From: Flavobacteriales bacterium
GTDB taxonomy: Bacteria; Bacteroidota; Bacteroidia; Flavobacteriales_D; Sanyastnellaceae
Direction of reading: 5' to 3'
Assembly (NCBI GenBank): GCA_018402085.1
Contig: JAGYJM010000002.1
Coordinates: forward strand, 3,414,526 to 3,478,525
Length of the DNA stretch: 64,000 nt
Of this stretch, positions 38,129-46,870 are shown piece by piece. The position numbers and the translations under genes were made by a program. The notes beneath the pieces are model-generated. The model was not told the origin of the DNA. It was given only the letters and a program-made list of their open reading frames with translations, and searched no databases. Positions within the stretch are counted from its first letter, which is position 1; every line of letters begins with the position of its first letter.

Positions 38129-39229
38129 TCAGAGCTTTCTTCTTCGGTTCTTTTCAAAATCAGTGAACATGATGTCTCCAAGTCCTTGCAAGCCTGTGAA
38201 GAATGCGCGGCCGTTGTTGGCCTCGGTGAAGTCTTCTACAAACTGTTGCAGGTAAGGATCCTGGGCAATCATGAAGGTGGTAATCGGGATGCGCAGTTTG
38301 CGGCACTGGCGGGCCAGGTTGAGGCATTTCCCCACAATATAGGGGTCAAGACCCCAGCTGTTTTTGTAAAACTCACCGTCTTCAATCAAGCACGAGGGCT
38401 TGCCGTCGGTGATCATGAAGATTTGCTTGTTGGTGGCCTTGCGCCGACGTAAAATGTCGAGCGAACGTTCAAGTCCGGCAACGGTATTGGTGTGGTACGG
38501 ACCTACTTTCAGGTAGGGCAGGTCTTTGATCTGAATCTCCCAGGCATCGTCTCCGAAAACCACGATATCAAGGGTGTCTTTCGGATACTTGCGCATGATC
38601 AGCTCGCTCAGCGCCATGGCGACCTTCTTTGCGGGTGTAATGCGGTCTTCGCCATAGAGAATCATTGAGTGCGAGATGTCAATCATGAGCACGGTTGAGG
38701 TCATCGAGCGGTATTCACGCTCGATCACTTCGAGGTCGTTCTCAGTCATCCGAAAGCCGCCATCAAGTCCGTGGTTGATCTGCGCATTGCGAAAACTTTC
38801 AGCAAAGTCGATTTGCTCGGGTTTGTCGCCAAAGCGGAACGGACGCCTATCTTCGGTGGGTTCGTCGCCTCCGCCGGTGTGGCGGGTGCGGTGTTGTCCT
38901 GACATCCCCTTTTTCAGGTTGCCAAAAATCTGATCGAGGGCACGTTGGCGAATCGATTGCTCACCGCGAGCGCCGAGTGCAATGCCTTGTCCCTGCCGCT
39001 CCGGATCACGGATATATCCCTTCTGCTTCAGCTCTTCGACGAAATCCTCCATGGTGTATTCGTCGTCAAATAGGTTGTGCTGGGCGTCAATTTCGCGCAT
39101 CCAGTCGAGCGCTTCTTCCACATCGCCGGAGGTATGCGTGACGACTTCAAGAAAAATATCGCGCAATTGCTCGAATCGCGATCGCTTGTCTCGTTCGGGC
39201 GTGTATTCTGAAAAGCGGTATCCTAACAT
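38129..39229 (-). CDS. VWA-domain partner of MoxR ATPase
   Basis: About 366 residues from MLGYRFSEYTPE; a longer reading would run into the divergent gene upstream. The N-terminal helical half (~1-170) is charged (LEVVTHTSGDVEEALDWMREIDAQ). The von Willebrand A domain (~175-360) has an intact MIDAS, DISHS at 184-188, and MITDGKPS, so it should bind Mg2+. Its stop is 5 bp from the MoxR start. In such pairs the VWA protein is the adaptor that brings the ATPase to its client. A 114-bp divergent intergenic region separates it from the OmpA-like gene. Confidence 0.9.
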   Translation of the reverse strand: MLGYRFSEYTPERDKRSRFEQLRDIFLEVVTHTSGDVEEALDWMREIDAQHNLFDDEYTMEDFVEELKQKGYIRDPERQGQGIALGARGEQSIRQRALDQIFGNLKKGMSGQHRTRHTGGGDEPTEDRRPFRFGDKPEQIDFAESFRNAQINHGLDGGFRMTENDLEVIEREYRSMTSTVLMIDISHSMILYGEDRITPAKKVAMALSELIMRKYPKDTLDIVVFGDDAWEIQIKDLPYLKVGPYHTNTVAGLERSLDILRRRKATNKQIFMITDGKPSCLIEDGEFYKNSWGLDPYIVGKCLNLARQCRKLRIPITTFMIAQDPYLQQFVEDFTEANNGRAFFTGLQGLGDIMFTDFEKNRRRKL

Positions 39230-39343
39230 AAGGTTTTGAGCATCAGGGTGTTGATTACGGGCGTCTCCCTGATCTTGCGCCCCTTGAAAAGTTAGTAAAT
39301 TTAACCTCCGGGAGCCACATAAGTTCACTGCCTGACTTTGAAG

Positions 39344-40258
39344 ATGAAACAACTTGTTGCCACTTTTATTTTAATGTGTCTGATAATGAGCGCTGATGCG
39401 GTTGTTCGCGTTCAGCGAGTGATTGGTTTTGAAGAAGATACAGCTGTTCTCAGCGCAGAAGCGCTGGATGCGATCAAGTCACTTTCATCCGTGGCGGAGG
39501 GCTACTTCGTAGAGAAGGTTGATATTACTTCATTGTGTGAACCCGGGGAGGTCACCTACCACGAACTTCAGCTGTCGAAAGAGCGGTCAATGAAGGTGTA
39601 TGAAGAGTTGGTGAGCTACTTTCCGGATGCTGGCAACGGCACTTATGAGATGCGCTATGCGCCCGCAAGTGTGCATCCGGAAGAACATCCGCCGGCAGAC
39701 TGCGTGATTGTGACGGTTTATCTGGTTCAGGAGCAAACGCCTGAGCTCGACTTCCCTGCGCAGGAGTTGTTCCCGGAGGAATTTCCGGATTTTGAACCTC
39801 CGGCGTCAATGGCAGCCGCGCATCCGGCCATTTCTGGCCGAAAAAAGAAGAAAGAGGAGTCTGGTTCTCGCCGGTTTACCCTGAACAACATTTATTTTGA
39901 GGGCAACAGCGCGCTTTATAAAGACGAGTCAGAGCCCACACTTGAAGAGGTGACGGCCTATTTGATACAGCATCCGGAGTTGAACATTCGGCTTGAAGGT
40001 CATGTAAACGGACGTGTGGGGTGGTTTTATTTGCGCAAGGCTGGCAAGACCAACCCGGAGCGCAAGGCCTATAAGAACGCAAAGCACCTGTCGCTCGCCC
40101 GAGCGCAATCAATTCGCGCGTATCTCGTAGAGCATGGCGTTGCTCCTGAGCGCATTGAGTGCGAGGGTAAGGGGGGCAGTGAGCGCATTTACAAGAAGCC
40201 GCGCAACCGCAAAGAGAACGAAGCCAATCGGCGCATTGAAATCATATTGTTTGAATAG
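39344..40258 (+). CDS. OmpA-like C-terminal-domain protein
   Basis: About 304 residues from the ATG at 39344, which gives MKQLVATFILMCLIMSADA as signal peptide. Residues ~20-130 look like a first, degenerate OmpA/BON-type fold (VIGFEEDTAVLSAEALDAIKSL ... SKERSMKVYEELVSYF). A Pro/Glu-rich linker and a KKKKEE segment (~165) follow. The C-terminal domain is OmpA-like (IYFEGNSALYKDES, LEGHVNGRVG, LSLARAQSIRAYLVEHGVAPERI, NEANRRIEIILF), with an insertion (FYLRKAGKTNPERKAYKNAKH) between its strands and helices. It probably anchors to peptidoglycan. It is monocistronic and followed by the repeat region. Confidence 0.83.
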   Translation: MKQLVATFILMCLIMSADAVVRVQRVIGFEEDTAVLSAEALDAIKSLSSVAEGYFVEKVDITSLCEPGEVTYHELQLSKERSMKVYEELVSYFPDAGNGTYEMRYAPASVHPEEHPPADCVIVTVYLVQEQTPELDFPAQELFPEEFPDFEPPASMAAAHPAISGRKKKKEESGSRRFTLNNIYFEGNSALYKDESEPTLEEVTAYLIQHPELNIRLEGHVNGRVGWFYLRKAGKTNPERKAYKNAKHLSLARAQSIRAYLVEHGVAPERIECEGKGGSERIYKKPRNRKENEANRRIEIILFE

Positions 40259-40392
40259 TAAATAATAAGTAGTAGGTAATAAATAATGAATAGTGAATGT
40301 TTATTATTTACTAATTACTATTCATTACTTCTTCTTTCTCCGCATGTCGGATGGCTGTGAGTACTTCCTTTGAGTATGCCACAATTTATGCC
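40259..40392. other. AT-rich spacer with imperfect inverted repeat
   Basis: An AT-rich stretch (40258-40335) in which TAAATAATGAATAGTGAATG is mirrored by ACTAATTACTATTCATTACT, giving a loose stem. It may end the OmpA-like transcript. No gene. Confidence 0.4.
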
Positions 40393-40920
40393 GGACGGCT
40401 ACAGGCATCATCACTGGGGCTGCTCCAAAGGATTTTGGACGGCTACAGGCATCATCAATGGGGTTGCTCCAAAGGATTTTGGACGGCTATAGGCATCATC
40501 AATGGGGTTGCTCCAAAGGATTTTGGACGGCTACAGGCATCATCAATGGGGTTGCTCCAAAGGATTTTGGACGGCTACAGGCATCATCAATGGGGTTGCT
40601 CCAAAGGATTTTGGACGGCTACAGTCATCATCACTGGGGTTGCTCCAAAGGATTTTGGACGGCTACAGTCATCATCACTGGGGTTGCTCCAAAGGATTTT
40701 GGACGGCTATAAGCATCATCACTGGGGCTGCTCCAAAGGATTTTGGACGGCTATAGGCATCATCACTGGGGTTGCTCCAAAGGATTTTGGACGGCTACAG
40801 TCATCATCACTGGGGTTGCTCCAAAGGATTTTGGACGGCTACAGTCATCATCACTGGGGTTGCTCCAAAGGATTTTGGACGGCTACAGTCATCATCACTG
40901 GGGTTGCTCCAAAGGATTTT
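40393..40920. repeat. Tandem array: 12 copies of a 44-bp unit
   Basis: Twelve contiguous 44-bp units with no length variation, each starting GGACGGCTACAGGCATCATC and ending GCTCCAAAGGATTTT. Only a few positions vary (CTACAGG, CTATAGG, CTACAGT, CTATAAG; CAATGGGG or CACTGGGG). The array runs straight into a full hairpin GGACGGCTATAAGCCGTCC at 40921-40939; each unit begins with the left arm of that hairpin. The unit has no stop codon in any plus frame, so all three frames are open through it; 44 is not a multiple of 3, and this is not read as a gene. Confidence 0.95.
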
Positions 40921-40939
40921 GGACGGCTATAAGCCGTCC
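40921..40939. repeat. REP-like hairpin GGACGGCT/AGCCGTCC
   Basis: Perfect 8-bp arms with a 3-nt ATA loop, closing the 44-bp array. The same 19-mer occurs at about 58369, 58477 and 63668, always in non-coding DNA. Confidence 0.8.
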
Positions 40940-40967
40940 CCCCATATATGCGATTAAATGATTAATG

Positions 40968-40987
40968 CAGGCGCAATTATGCGCCTG
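40968..40987. repeat. Hairpin on the left flank of the RAYT gene
   Basis: CAGGCGCAATTATGCGCCTG, perfect 8-bp arms with a 4-nt loop, 74 bp before the RAYT start. Confidence 0.7.
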
Positions 40988-41060
40988 TAAAGTTTTGCAT
41001 GGCATTGGTAAAGTTGATGTTGATCGAGATTGTCTTTATGGTTTATTGCGGTTAAAAGCC

Positions 41061-41531
41061 ATGAAGCAATCACTAAGAATGAAAGGATGGGACTACAGTC
41101 GAAGTTCTACATATTTGATTACAATCTGCACTAAGAATAGACAACGTTTTTTCGGTGAAATGAGAAATGGCCAATTAGTCTTGTCTGAGATGGGGAGAAT
41201 TGCTCAAGAGAGCATACTGTCGATTCCAGAGTACTCTCCGAATACCCGGATTCGAGGGCAGGTTGTGATGCCTGATCATGTGCATTTTATCATCTCCTTC
41301 AGGCGGATTGTAAGCACTGATGATTCGGGGTCTGGAGCGTTTCATCCTCAGAAAGGTACACTGGGATCAGTTATTCGAGGATACAAGTCGGGAGTGACGT
41401 CCCGCATAAGGAAAATAAAGACCTCATTTGAGTGGCAAACCCGTTACCATGATCAAATCCTGAGTACAGAGAATGCCATCCAAGAAGCATACCGCTACAT
41501 CAAAGAGAACCCTATGAATGCGAACTCTTAG
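41061..41531 (+). CDS. REP-associated tyrosine transposase-like protein (RAYT, Y1_Tnp family)
   Basis: About 156 residues from MKQSLRMKGWDYS; upstream in-frame codons run through hairpin DNA and do not fit the family. The fold is that of IS200-type HUH transposases: an N-terminal strand YLITICTKNRQRFFGEM, the metal-binding HUH motif in MPDHVHFII (~residues 70-78), and the helix carrying the catalytic Tyr near residue 144 (AIQEAYRYIKENPM). All three catalytic elements look intact. RAYTs act on REP hairpin DNA as single strands and are usually not self-mobile. Perfect hairpins lie 74 bp upstream and directly at the stop codon, and tandem arrays containing GGACGGCT-type palindromes lie on both sides, as expected for a RAYT with its own targets. 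Confidence 0.88.
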   Translation: MKQSLRMKGWDYSRSSTYLITICTKNRQRFFGEMRNGQLVLSEMGRIAQESILSIPEYSPNTRIRGQVVMPDHVHFIISFRRIVSTDDSGSGAFHPQKGTLGSVIRGYKSGVTSRIRKIKTSFEWQTRYHDQILSTENAIQEAYRYIKENPMNANS

Positions 41532-41550
41532 CACCGCATATTTGCGGTGC
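41531..41550. repeat. Hairpin on the right flank of the RAYT gene
   Basis: GCACCGCATATTTGCGGTGC, perfect 8-bp arms and 4-nt loop; its first base is the last base of the RAYT stop codon. No T-run follows, so it resembles a REP site rather than a terminator. Confidence 0.7.
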
Positions 41551-41576
41551 CTTCCTGTTCTTGCCCATCCATGAGG

Positions 41577-41763
41577 GGACGGCTTATAGCCGTCCAAATG
41601 CTGTGGATTGACACTTTTTTTCAGCCACAAGGCAAAGGCTTATAGCCGTCCAAATGCTGTGGATTGACACTTTTTTTCAGCCACAAGGCAAAGGCTTATA
41701 GCCGTCCAAATGCTGTGGATTGACACTTGTTTTCAGCCACAAGGCAAAGGCTTATAGCCGTCC
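41577..41763. repeat. Tandem array: three 56-bp units plus partial, each with a REP-like arm pair
   Basis: Units at 41581-41636, 41637-41692 and 41693-41748, then a partial to 41763. Each starts GGCTTATAGCCGTCC and contains GCTGTGGATTGACACTT and TCAGCCACAAGGCAAA. The first is preceded by GGAC, making the full palindrome GGACGGCT-TAT-AGCCGTCC (41577-41595). Copies are nearly identical. It lies between the RAYT and the next gene's 3' end. Confidence 0.93.
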
Positions 41764-41793
41764 ATATCAACCGCTTCCCACCCAAAGGGCGAT

Positions 41794-42870
41794 TCACCCC
41801 ACAATAACCCGCTGCACAGAACTCTTGCCATCAATTTCGGTCTCAAGCAGATAAGCCCCGGCTTCGAGCTGATGTCCGGCGAATAAGACTTTGTGCTTCC
41901 CGACGGGCAAGTGATCATTCAGCAATTCAGCAACGGTTTGACCTTGCATGTTCGTGATGCGCACCACACAATCCGATGCTTTTGCGAGCTCAAACTGCAC
42001 AAACGAGCGACCTGAAACCGGATTGGGATAAATCTTAGGCGATGTGAAATCATCGACTTCATCGATGCCTACCGGGTCTCCGAGATAAAGGTAGGTTATG
42101 GTGTTATCACCTGAGTTGGCAATGGCCAGGGTATCAGTGGCGACGGCGTAGCTAATGTCTGCCGGATTGTCGAGTCCGGTGCTGGTCACCGTTTCTTGCA
42201 TGGTAAAATTATTGTTCAAAACGGTGATACGGGTCGGACTCCAGCTTGAGATGTAGAAGTTGCCGTCTTCATCGTGGTCGATGCCGTCGATCTGACTGAG
42301 GCCGGTATTGATGAGCTCGGCCGTTGAATAGTCTGCAAGATCAACGGAGCGCACTTCGCCGCCACTCCAGCATACGTAGCAGAGACGGTTGTTCACTTCG
42401 TCGTAAGTGATGCCATTGGGTGTGCATTGCGTATTGGTCACCACTTCAGTAGCCATGAGATTTTGATCATCTGTGACGTCAAGTTCATAAATGCTATTGG
42501 TGCCGAAATCGGTGATCCAGATGCGGTTATTCTCGGGGTCAGAGGCCATGCCGTTAAGGAAATTGCTTCCGCTGATAGTGGTTTGTCCGAGCAACGCCTC
42601 CGTGTTCAGGTCATGCACTTTGATAGACTGTTGAAAGCCGCCTGAGATGGTGTAGAGCTTGTTGCCGATGACCTCCATGCCGTAGTCGGCGTCTTCTTCG
42701 CCAAAGAATTCAAAAGCATCTGAGCCACTGGCCTGCTGAAGAATCGAGCCGCCATTTGAAATGAGGTAGCGATTTTGGGTTGGGTCGTACTCAACGGCTT
42801 CAGTGTCGGTGATGGTCTGCGCACTCGCATTGAGGGTAGCACAGAGAAGGAGGAGGGTAAGAATTCGCAC
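41794..42870 (-). CDS. Secreted beta-propeller protein (SMP-30/NHL-like), T9SS cargo
   Basis: About 358 residues with a GTG start giving VRILTLLLLCATLNASAQ as signal peptide; the upstream ATG at 42945 lies in a dispersed repeat (reading CFPINRDRFR) and is rejected. Residues ~25-280 form propeller blades with NGMASDPENNRIWITDFGTNSIYELDV, CTPNGITYDEVNNRLCYV and QIDGIDHDEDGNFYISSW, as in the SMP-30/gluconolactonase family, but the metal-site residues cannot be assigned with confidence. The last ~80 residues are a T9SS type A domain (SPKIYPNPVSGRSFVQF to VQRVIVG). Possible lactonase or a non-catalytic binding propeller. Confidence 0.82.
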   Translation of the reverse strand: MRILTLLLLCATLNASAQTITDTEAVEYDPTQNRYLISNGGSILQQASGSDAFEFFGEEDADYGMEVIGNKLYTISGGFQQSIKVHDLNTEALLGQTTISGSNFLNGMASDPENNRIWITDFGTNSIYELDVTDDQNLMATEVVTNTQCTPNGITYDEVNNRLCYVCWSGGEVRSVDLADYSTAELINTGLSQIDGIDHDEDGNFYISSWSPTRITVLNNNFTMQETVTSTGLDNPADISYAVATDTLAIANSGDNTITYLYLGDPVGIDEVDDFTSPKIYPNPVSGRSFVQFELAKASDCVVRITNMQGQTVAELLNDHLPVGKHKVLFAGHQLEAGAYLLETEIDGKSSVQRVIVG

Positions 42871-43569
42871 AGTGTATAGTGATTTGTGCGACAAGGTATT
42901 CTTTTCCGCGCGAAACCTGTCCCGATTTATCGGGAAGCACGGCATGGTCTTACACGTAGAATCGCAGACAACGAAGTATTGCAGATTTATGATTATATGA
43001 TCGCAGATTGCTGATTTATTATTTGCTGTTCATTTCGTACTATTTCTCCCGGTTTCCCGAAATTGTCTACAGGTCCATAGGTCCATAGGTCCATAGGTCC
43101 AGAGGTCCATAGGTCCATAGGTCCATAGGTCCATAGGTCCATAAGTCCATAGGTCGATAGGTCGATAGGTCCATAGGTCCATAGGTCGATAGGTCCATAG
43201 GTCCATAAGTCCATAGGTCGATGAGTCTCCCGGTTTGACCAAAAGCGGAGATGCCCAAAGGTACTCGGACGCCTGGGAGGCGTCCCTGTCTGCTGTTGCT
43301 TTACTTGTAAAGGCGCCGCAAGGATGCGGCGCGAGCGAGCTCTTTTCATGCAGAGCCTTGTGATCAATCGGGAAGAGTTTCGCGAGGAGGCCAACCTTCT
43401 CAACTGTCTTCGCCCTACTTCGCGATTTCCCGGTTTCCCGAAAAGTCCATGAGTCTATAGGTCGATGAGTCCATACGTCTCCCGTAAGACCATAAGACCA
43501 TAAGACTTACCGCCGGTACGAGACAACTTTTTTCAGGTATCGGTGTTACCTTCGCAGGTAACTTGTCCT
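42871..43569. repeat. Non-coding gap with nested hairpin, 8-bp arrays and REP-like hairpins
   Basis: Contents in order: a variant nested palindrome with TCCCGAT-TT-ATCGGGA at its centre (42906-42945); about nineteen 8-bp NNGTCSAT units (43071-43226; mostly aggtccat); the hairpin GGACGCCT-GGG-AGGCGTCC (43267-43285); GCGCCGCA-AGGA-TGCGGCGC (43313-43332); and a second short 8-bp run (43440-43500). No gene. The 3' end (TACCTTCG, 43550-43557) is one mismatch from the -7 consensus and may be the ispG promoter. Confidence 0.75.
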
Positions 43570-45510
43570 ATGGAAATCAAAGAAGCATCCGTGCACTACT
43601 GCGTTGACCCTTACCGCTATGTGCGTTTTACCACGCGCGAAGTCGCCATTGGCGAAGTCAAAATGGGTGGCGAAAACCCCATTCGACTGCAGTCGATGAC
43701 GACCACCGACACCATGGATACCGAAGGTACCATCGAGCAGTCGATTCGTATGATTGACGCCGGATGTGAGCTGGTGCGCATCACCGCGCCAAGCAAACGG
43801 GATGCCGAGAACCTGAAGCACATTAAAGACGGACTCAAAGCACGAGGCTACAATACGCCATTGGTGGCTGATATCCATTTCACCCCGAATGCTGCGGAGA
43901 TCGCGGCAGATTACGTGGAGAAGATCCGCGTGAACCCTGGGAACTATGCTGACAAGAAGAAATTCGAAGAAATCGAGTACACCGATGAGTCGTACCGGGC
44001 AGAGCTGGAGCGCATCCGAGAGCGGTTTACGCCGCTGGTGATCAAGTGCCGCGATTTAGGACGCGCCATGCGCATTGGCACCAACCACGGTTCGCTGTCA
44101 GACCGCATCATGTCGCGCTACGGCGACACGCCCCTCGGGATGGTCGAAAGCGCCATGGAGTTCCTCCGCATTTGCCGCGAGAACGACTTCCACGAAATTG
44201 TGATCTCGATGAAGGCGAGCAATCCGCAGGTGATGGTGCAGGCCTACCGCTTGCTCGTGAAAACGATGCGCGAAGAAGACATGAACTATCCGCTGCACCT
44301 CGGGGTGACCGAAGCAGGTGACGGTGAAGACGGACGTATCAAGTCTGCCATCGGGATTGGCGCCTTGCTTGAAGACGGACTCGGCGACACCATTCGCGTT
44401 TCGCTGACGGAAGAACCCGAAGCGGAGATCCCTGTGGCAGCCATGCTGGCAGAACGCTACACCCATCGCGTCAATCAAGACCCGATTCCGGAAGAACCCT
44501 TTGCAATTGACCCGTTCAGCTACCACCGTCGCGATACGCGCGAAGTGCTGAACATCGGCAAGCCGCATGTCCCCGCAGTCATCCTCGATTTGAGCCACAA
44601 AGAAGACCTGAAACACGGCGCCCTGTTCGCCGGTGGATATACTTACTCCGTTCCCCTCGATAAGTGGAACATGACCGATATGGCGTGCGACTTCGTTTAC
44701 ACAGGCAAGCGCGCGCTTGATTTTGAAATCCCGGGTACGCTAGGCGTTTTGCTCGACCATGAAGCCTGGGAGGCACACAAAACACGAGACCGCTACTACC
44801 CGGTCTTCTCTCGCGAGGCCTACCTCGCTGCAGGTGAAAAGAGCCCGCAACTCAACCTCGTCCGCACAGACATTCACGGACTCGACGAGGACCTGATTGC
44901 AGCCCTGAACGCAGATCCGACGGTAGTGCTGGTACTTGAGACCTCGAACAACCACGGCATGCCCGAGCAGCGCGCGGCGTTCTTCCGCTTGATCAACCGC
45001 AACTGTGACCTACCGGTGATTGTGAAGCGCAGCTATACGGGCATCGATCAGGAGCACTTTCAGCTCCACAGTTCAACCGATATCGGCGCGCTGCTGATTG
45101 ACGGACTCGGCGACGGCGCATGGGTGGAGGCACCTGAGATCGCTCCACGTGTGGTGAACAGCACGGTTTTTGGCATCCTGCAAGCGACACGCACGCGCAT
45201 CTCAAAAACCGAGTACATTAGCTGTCCGAGCTGCGGCCGCACCCTTTTTGACCTTCAGGAGACCACAGCGAAAATCCGCTCAGCAACCTACCATTTGAAA
45301 GGAGTGAAAATCGGTATCATGGGCTGCATCGTGAACGGTCCCGGCGAAATGGCCGATGCCGACTACGGGTATGTAGGTACCGGTCCGGGCAAGATTAGCT
45401 TGTACAAAGAAAAAGAGGTCGTGCGCAAGAACGTTCCTGAGGCCGAAGCGGTACAAGCGTTGATTGACCTGATCCGTGAACATGGCGACTGGGTCGACAT
45501 GAAAGAATAA
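43570..45510 (+). CDS. ispG: 4-hydroxy-3-methylbut-2-en-1-yl diphosphate synthase
   Basis: About 646 residues from MEIKEASVHYC. It converts MEcPP to HMBPP in the MEP isoprenoid pathway using a [4Fe-4S] cluster. The TIM-barrel N-terminus has IRLQSMTTTDT, VADIHFTPNAA and IRVNPGNYAD; the C-terminal reductase-like domain has CPSCGRT (~552-558) and GCIVNGPGE (~585), supplying three Cys and the Glu ligand. The ~260-residue insertion between these domains, including a SLTEEPEAEIPVA segment, marks the long IspG form found in Bacteroidota, Chlamydiae and plants; the short form is ~370 residues. Monocistronic. Confidence 0.97.
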   Translation: MEIKEASVHYCVDPYRYVRFTTREVAIGEVKMGGENPIRLQSMTTTDTMDTEGTIEQSIRMIDAGCELVRITAPSKRDAENLKHIKDGLKARGYNTPLVADIHFTPNAAEIAADYVEKIRVNPGNYADKKKFEEIEYTDESYRAELERIRERFTPLVIKCRDLGRAMRIGTNHGSLSDRIMSRYGDTPLGMVESAMEFLRICRENDFHEIVISMKASNPQVMVQAYRLLVKTMREEDMNYPLHLGVTEAGDGEDGRIKSAIGIGALLEDGLGDTIRVSLTEEPEAEIPVAAMLAERYTHRVNQDPIPEEPFAIDPFSYHRRDTREVLNIGKPHVPAVILDLSHKEDLKHGALFAGGYTYSVPLDKWNMTDMACDFVYTGKRALDFEIPGTLGVLLDHEAWEAHKTRDRYYPVFSREAYLAAGEKSPQLNLVRTDIHGLDEDLIAALNADPTVVLVLETSNNHGMPEQRAAFFRLINRNCDLPVIVKRSYTGIDQEHFQLHSSTDIGALLIDGLGDGAWVEAPEIAPRVVNSTVFGILQATRTRISKTEYISCPSCGRTLFDLQETTAKIRSATYHLKGVKIGIMGCIVNGPGEMADADYGYVGTGPGKISLYKEKEVVRKNVPEAEAVQALIDLIREHGDWVDMKE

Positions 45511-45672
45511 ATACGAGAAGGGTCAGAGTTGGGAGTTCGGGGTTGGAAGTTTGAGGATCCTTTTGTCGGCATCTCTGCTCGCCTTCTAGAGGACTTCTAA
45601 ATTCGTGCGCGTCATAAAGTTTCGGTAATGGATGATTGACTCGTCAAATCATCAATCTGAATTCATAACTCA

Positions 45673-46512
45673 TCAATCGCCAATCTCACGGTTGCCTTGT
45701 AGCCCACCCGTATGAACGATGAGCACCTGCTCTTCAGGCAGGATGTAGCCCTCATTGATCAGCACTTCGACCCCGAAGACCATCTTAGCCGTGTACACGC
45801 GGTCGAGCGGGAGGCCTTGTTGGGCTTTGCCTTCGATGTAGGCCATGAGTTCGTCGGTGACTTTGGCAAAACCACCGAAGGTGAAATCCCATTGCCAGTC
45901 GACCTGGGAGGCGAGTTCTTGCGCGAGCTCACGGTCCATGGTACTCCAGTAAAGTTGGTCTTCAAGCCGCTTTGGAAGGTCGCGGTCATCCAGTGCCGGA
46001 AAGGCCATCACCCGCTGGTGCTCACCCTTCGTGAGTAGTATCCCGGCCAGCGTCGTGCCCGTACCTACCGGTACAGCGATGATGTCGTGTACCCGGTGCT
46101 CTTCTTCAATGATCTCCATGCAGCCCTGTACGCCGAGGTAGTTGTTGCCACCTTCCGGAATCCAGTAACAAGGCCCGTAAGTGTTGTGCACCCAATGTTT
46201 GAAGGCCTCGGTGTTGCGCTCAGCATACTGCCAGCGCTCCAGATACTCGAGCTTCATGCCCCAGGCCTCGCAGTCTTTCAAGGTCGGACTTAATACCGGC
46301 GGACGTTTACCGTGCACGAGACCTACTGATTCAAGTCCGGCCCGCGCACACGTCGCCGCCGTGGCGTGGAGGTGATTGCTGAACGGTCCGCCCGGCGTCA
46401 CAATCTTGGTCATACCCTTTTCATAGGCCTTCAGCAGGTTGTACTTCAGCTTGAAGTACTTGTTGCCGGGTGCTTGCGGGTGCAGTTCATCGAGACGGAG
46501 GAAGTTGAGCAT
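45673..46512 (-). CDS. PLP enzyme of the ACC deaminase/D-cysteine desulfhydrase family
   Basis: About 279 residues from MLNFLRLDELHPQ. The PLP-lysine motif is GNKYFKLKYNL, with the PLP-binding GGPFSNHLHATAATCA and VPVGTGTTLAGIL phosphate loop. Family members deaminate ACC or desulfhydrate D-cysteine; most Bacteroidota copies are uncharacterised. It lacks the ~25-30 residues that normally precede the KREDL-type motif (here LRLDELHP). A 7-bp tandem repeat starts 10 bp upstream of this ATG, and an in-frame reading through it would add an Arg-Ser-Pro-Ile-Pro-rich peptide unlike the family. The N-terminus may have been replaced by repeat DNA. Confidence 0.8.
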   Translation of the reverse strand: MLNFLRLDELHPQAPGNKYFKLKYNLLKAYEKGMTKIVTPGGPFSNHLHATAATCARAGLESVGLVHGKRPPVLSPTLKDCEAWGMKLEYLERWQYAERNTEAFKHWVHNTYGPCYWIPEGGNNYLGVQGCMEIIEEEHRVHDIIAVPVGTGTTLAGILLTKGEHQRVMAFPALDDRDLPKRLEDQLYWSTMDRELAQELASQVDWQWDFTFGGFAKVTDELMAYIEGKAQQGLPLDRVYTAKMVFGVEVLINEGYILPEEQVLIVHTGGLQGNREIGD

Positions 46513-46521
46513 GGTGTTAGG

Positions 46522-46570
46522 ATCGGGGATCGGGGATCGGGGATTGGGGATCGGGGATCGGGGATCGGGG
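46522..46570. repeat. Tandem array: seven 7-bp units (ATCGGGG)
   Basis: Seven contiguous units, one with ATTGGGG. It lies 10 bp upstream of the PLP enzyme ATG. As 49 bp is not a multiple of 3, change in copy number would shift any reading frame entering from upstream. Confidence 0.9.
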
Positions 46571-46870
46571 TATTGTTTGGTGCAAAGGTAGGGAGCTCGA
46601 TGATTCATGATGTACAATGCACGATTCATAATGCATGATGACGTGGCAAGGCATTGTGTTTTTTCGCCGCTGAACTTGTCCCGATTTATCGGGAAGCGGC
46701 GGATGGGGTCATGCGCCGGTTCGGGGTTTGACGCTACTTCAAGTCAAGCTGCTCCCCTGCAAGGGGAGCTCCGAAATTCATGCGCAGCATGAAGTTTCGG
46801 TGAGGGGCGGTAGAGAAGGTTCGGTGTTGGGAGTCCGGAGTTCGGTTTATTAGCAATAGCCCGCCACCCT
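46571..46870. repeat. Non-coding gap with hairpins and a nested palindrome
   Basis: It contains GCTCCCCT-GCA-AGGGGAGC (46749-46767), CCGAAATTCATGC paired with GCATGAAGTTTCGG (46771-46800), and the nested element at 46665-46705. No gene is supportable. Confidence 0.65.
46665..46705. repeat. Nested palindrome, copy 1
   Basis: Outer arms CGCCGC (46665-46670) and GCGGCG (46696-46701) enclose a complete inner hairpin TCCCGAT-TT-ATCGGGA (46679-46694). Identical design at 52558-52598 and a variant at 42906-42945. Confidence 0.75.

Noticed and set aside
39230..39352. Extended VWA gene starting at 39352
   Set aside because: The extra N-terminal residues read through the divergent promoter region and into the OmpA-like gene start; MLGYRFSEYTPE at 39229 is the natural start.
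40351..40932. Open reading frames across the 44-bp array (in all three plus frames)
   Set aside because: The unit has no stop codon and its length is not a multiple of three, so all frames are open by construction. There is no signal, no start context and no homology.
40393..41763. CRISPR array
   Set aside because: Units are contiguous identical repeats without unique spacers, and no cas gene is present; the nearby gene is a RAYT.
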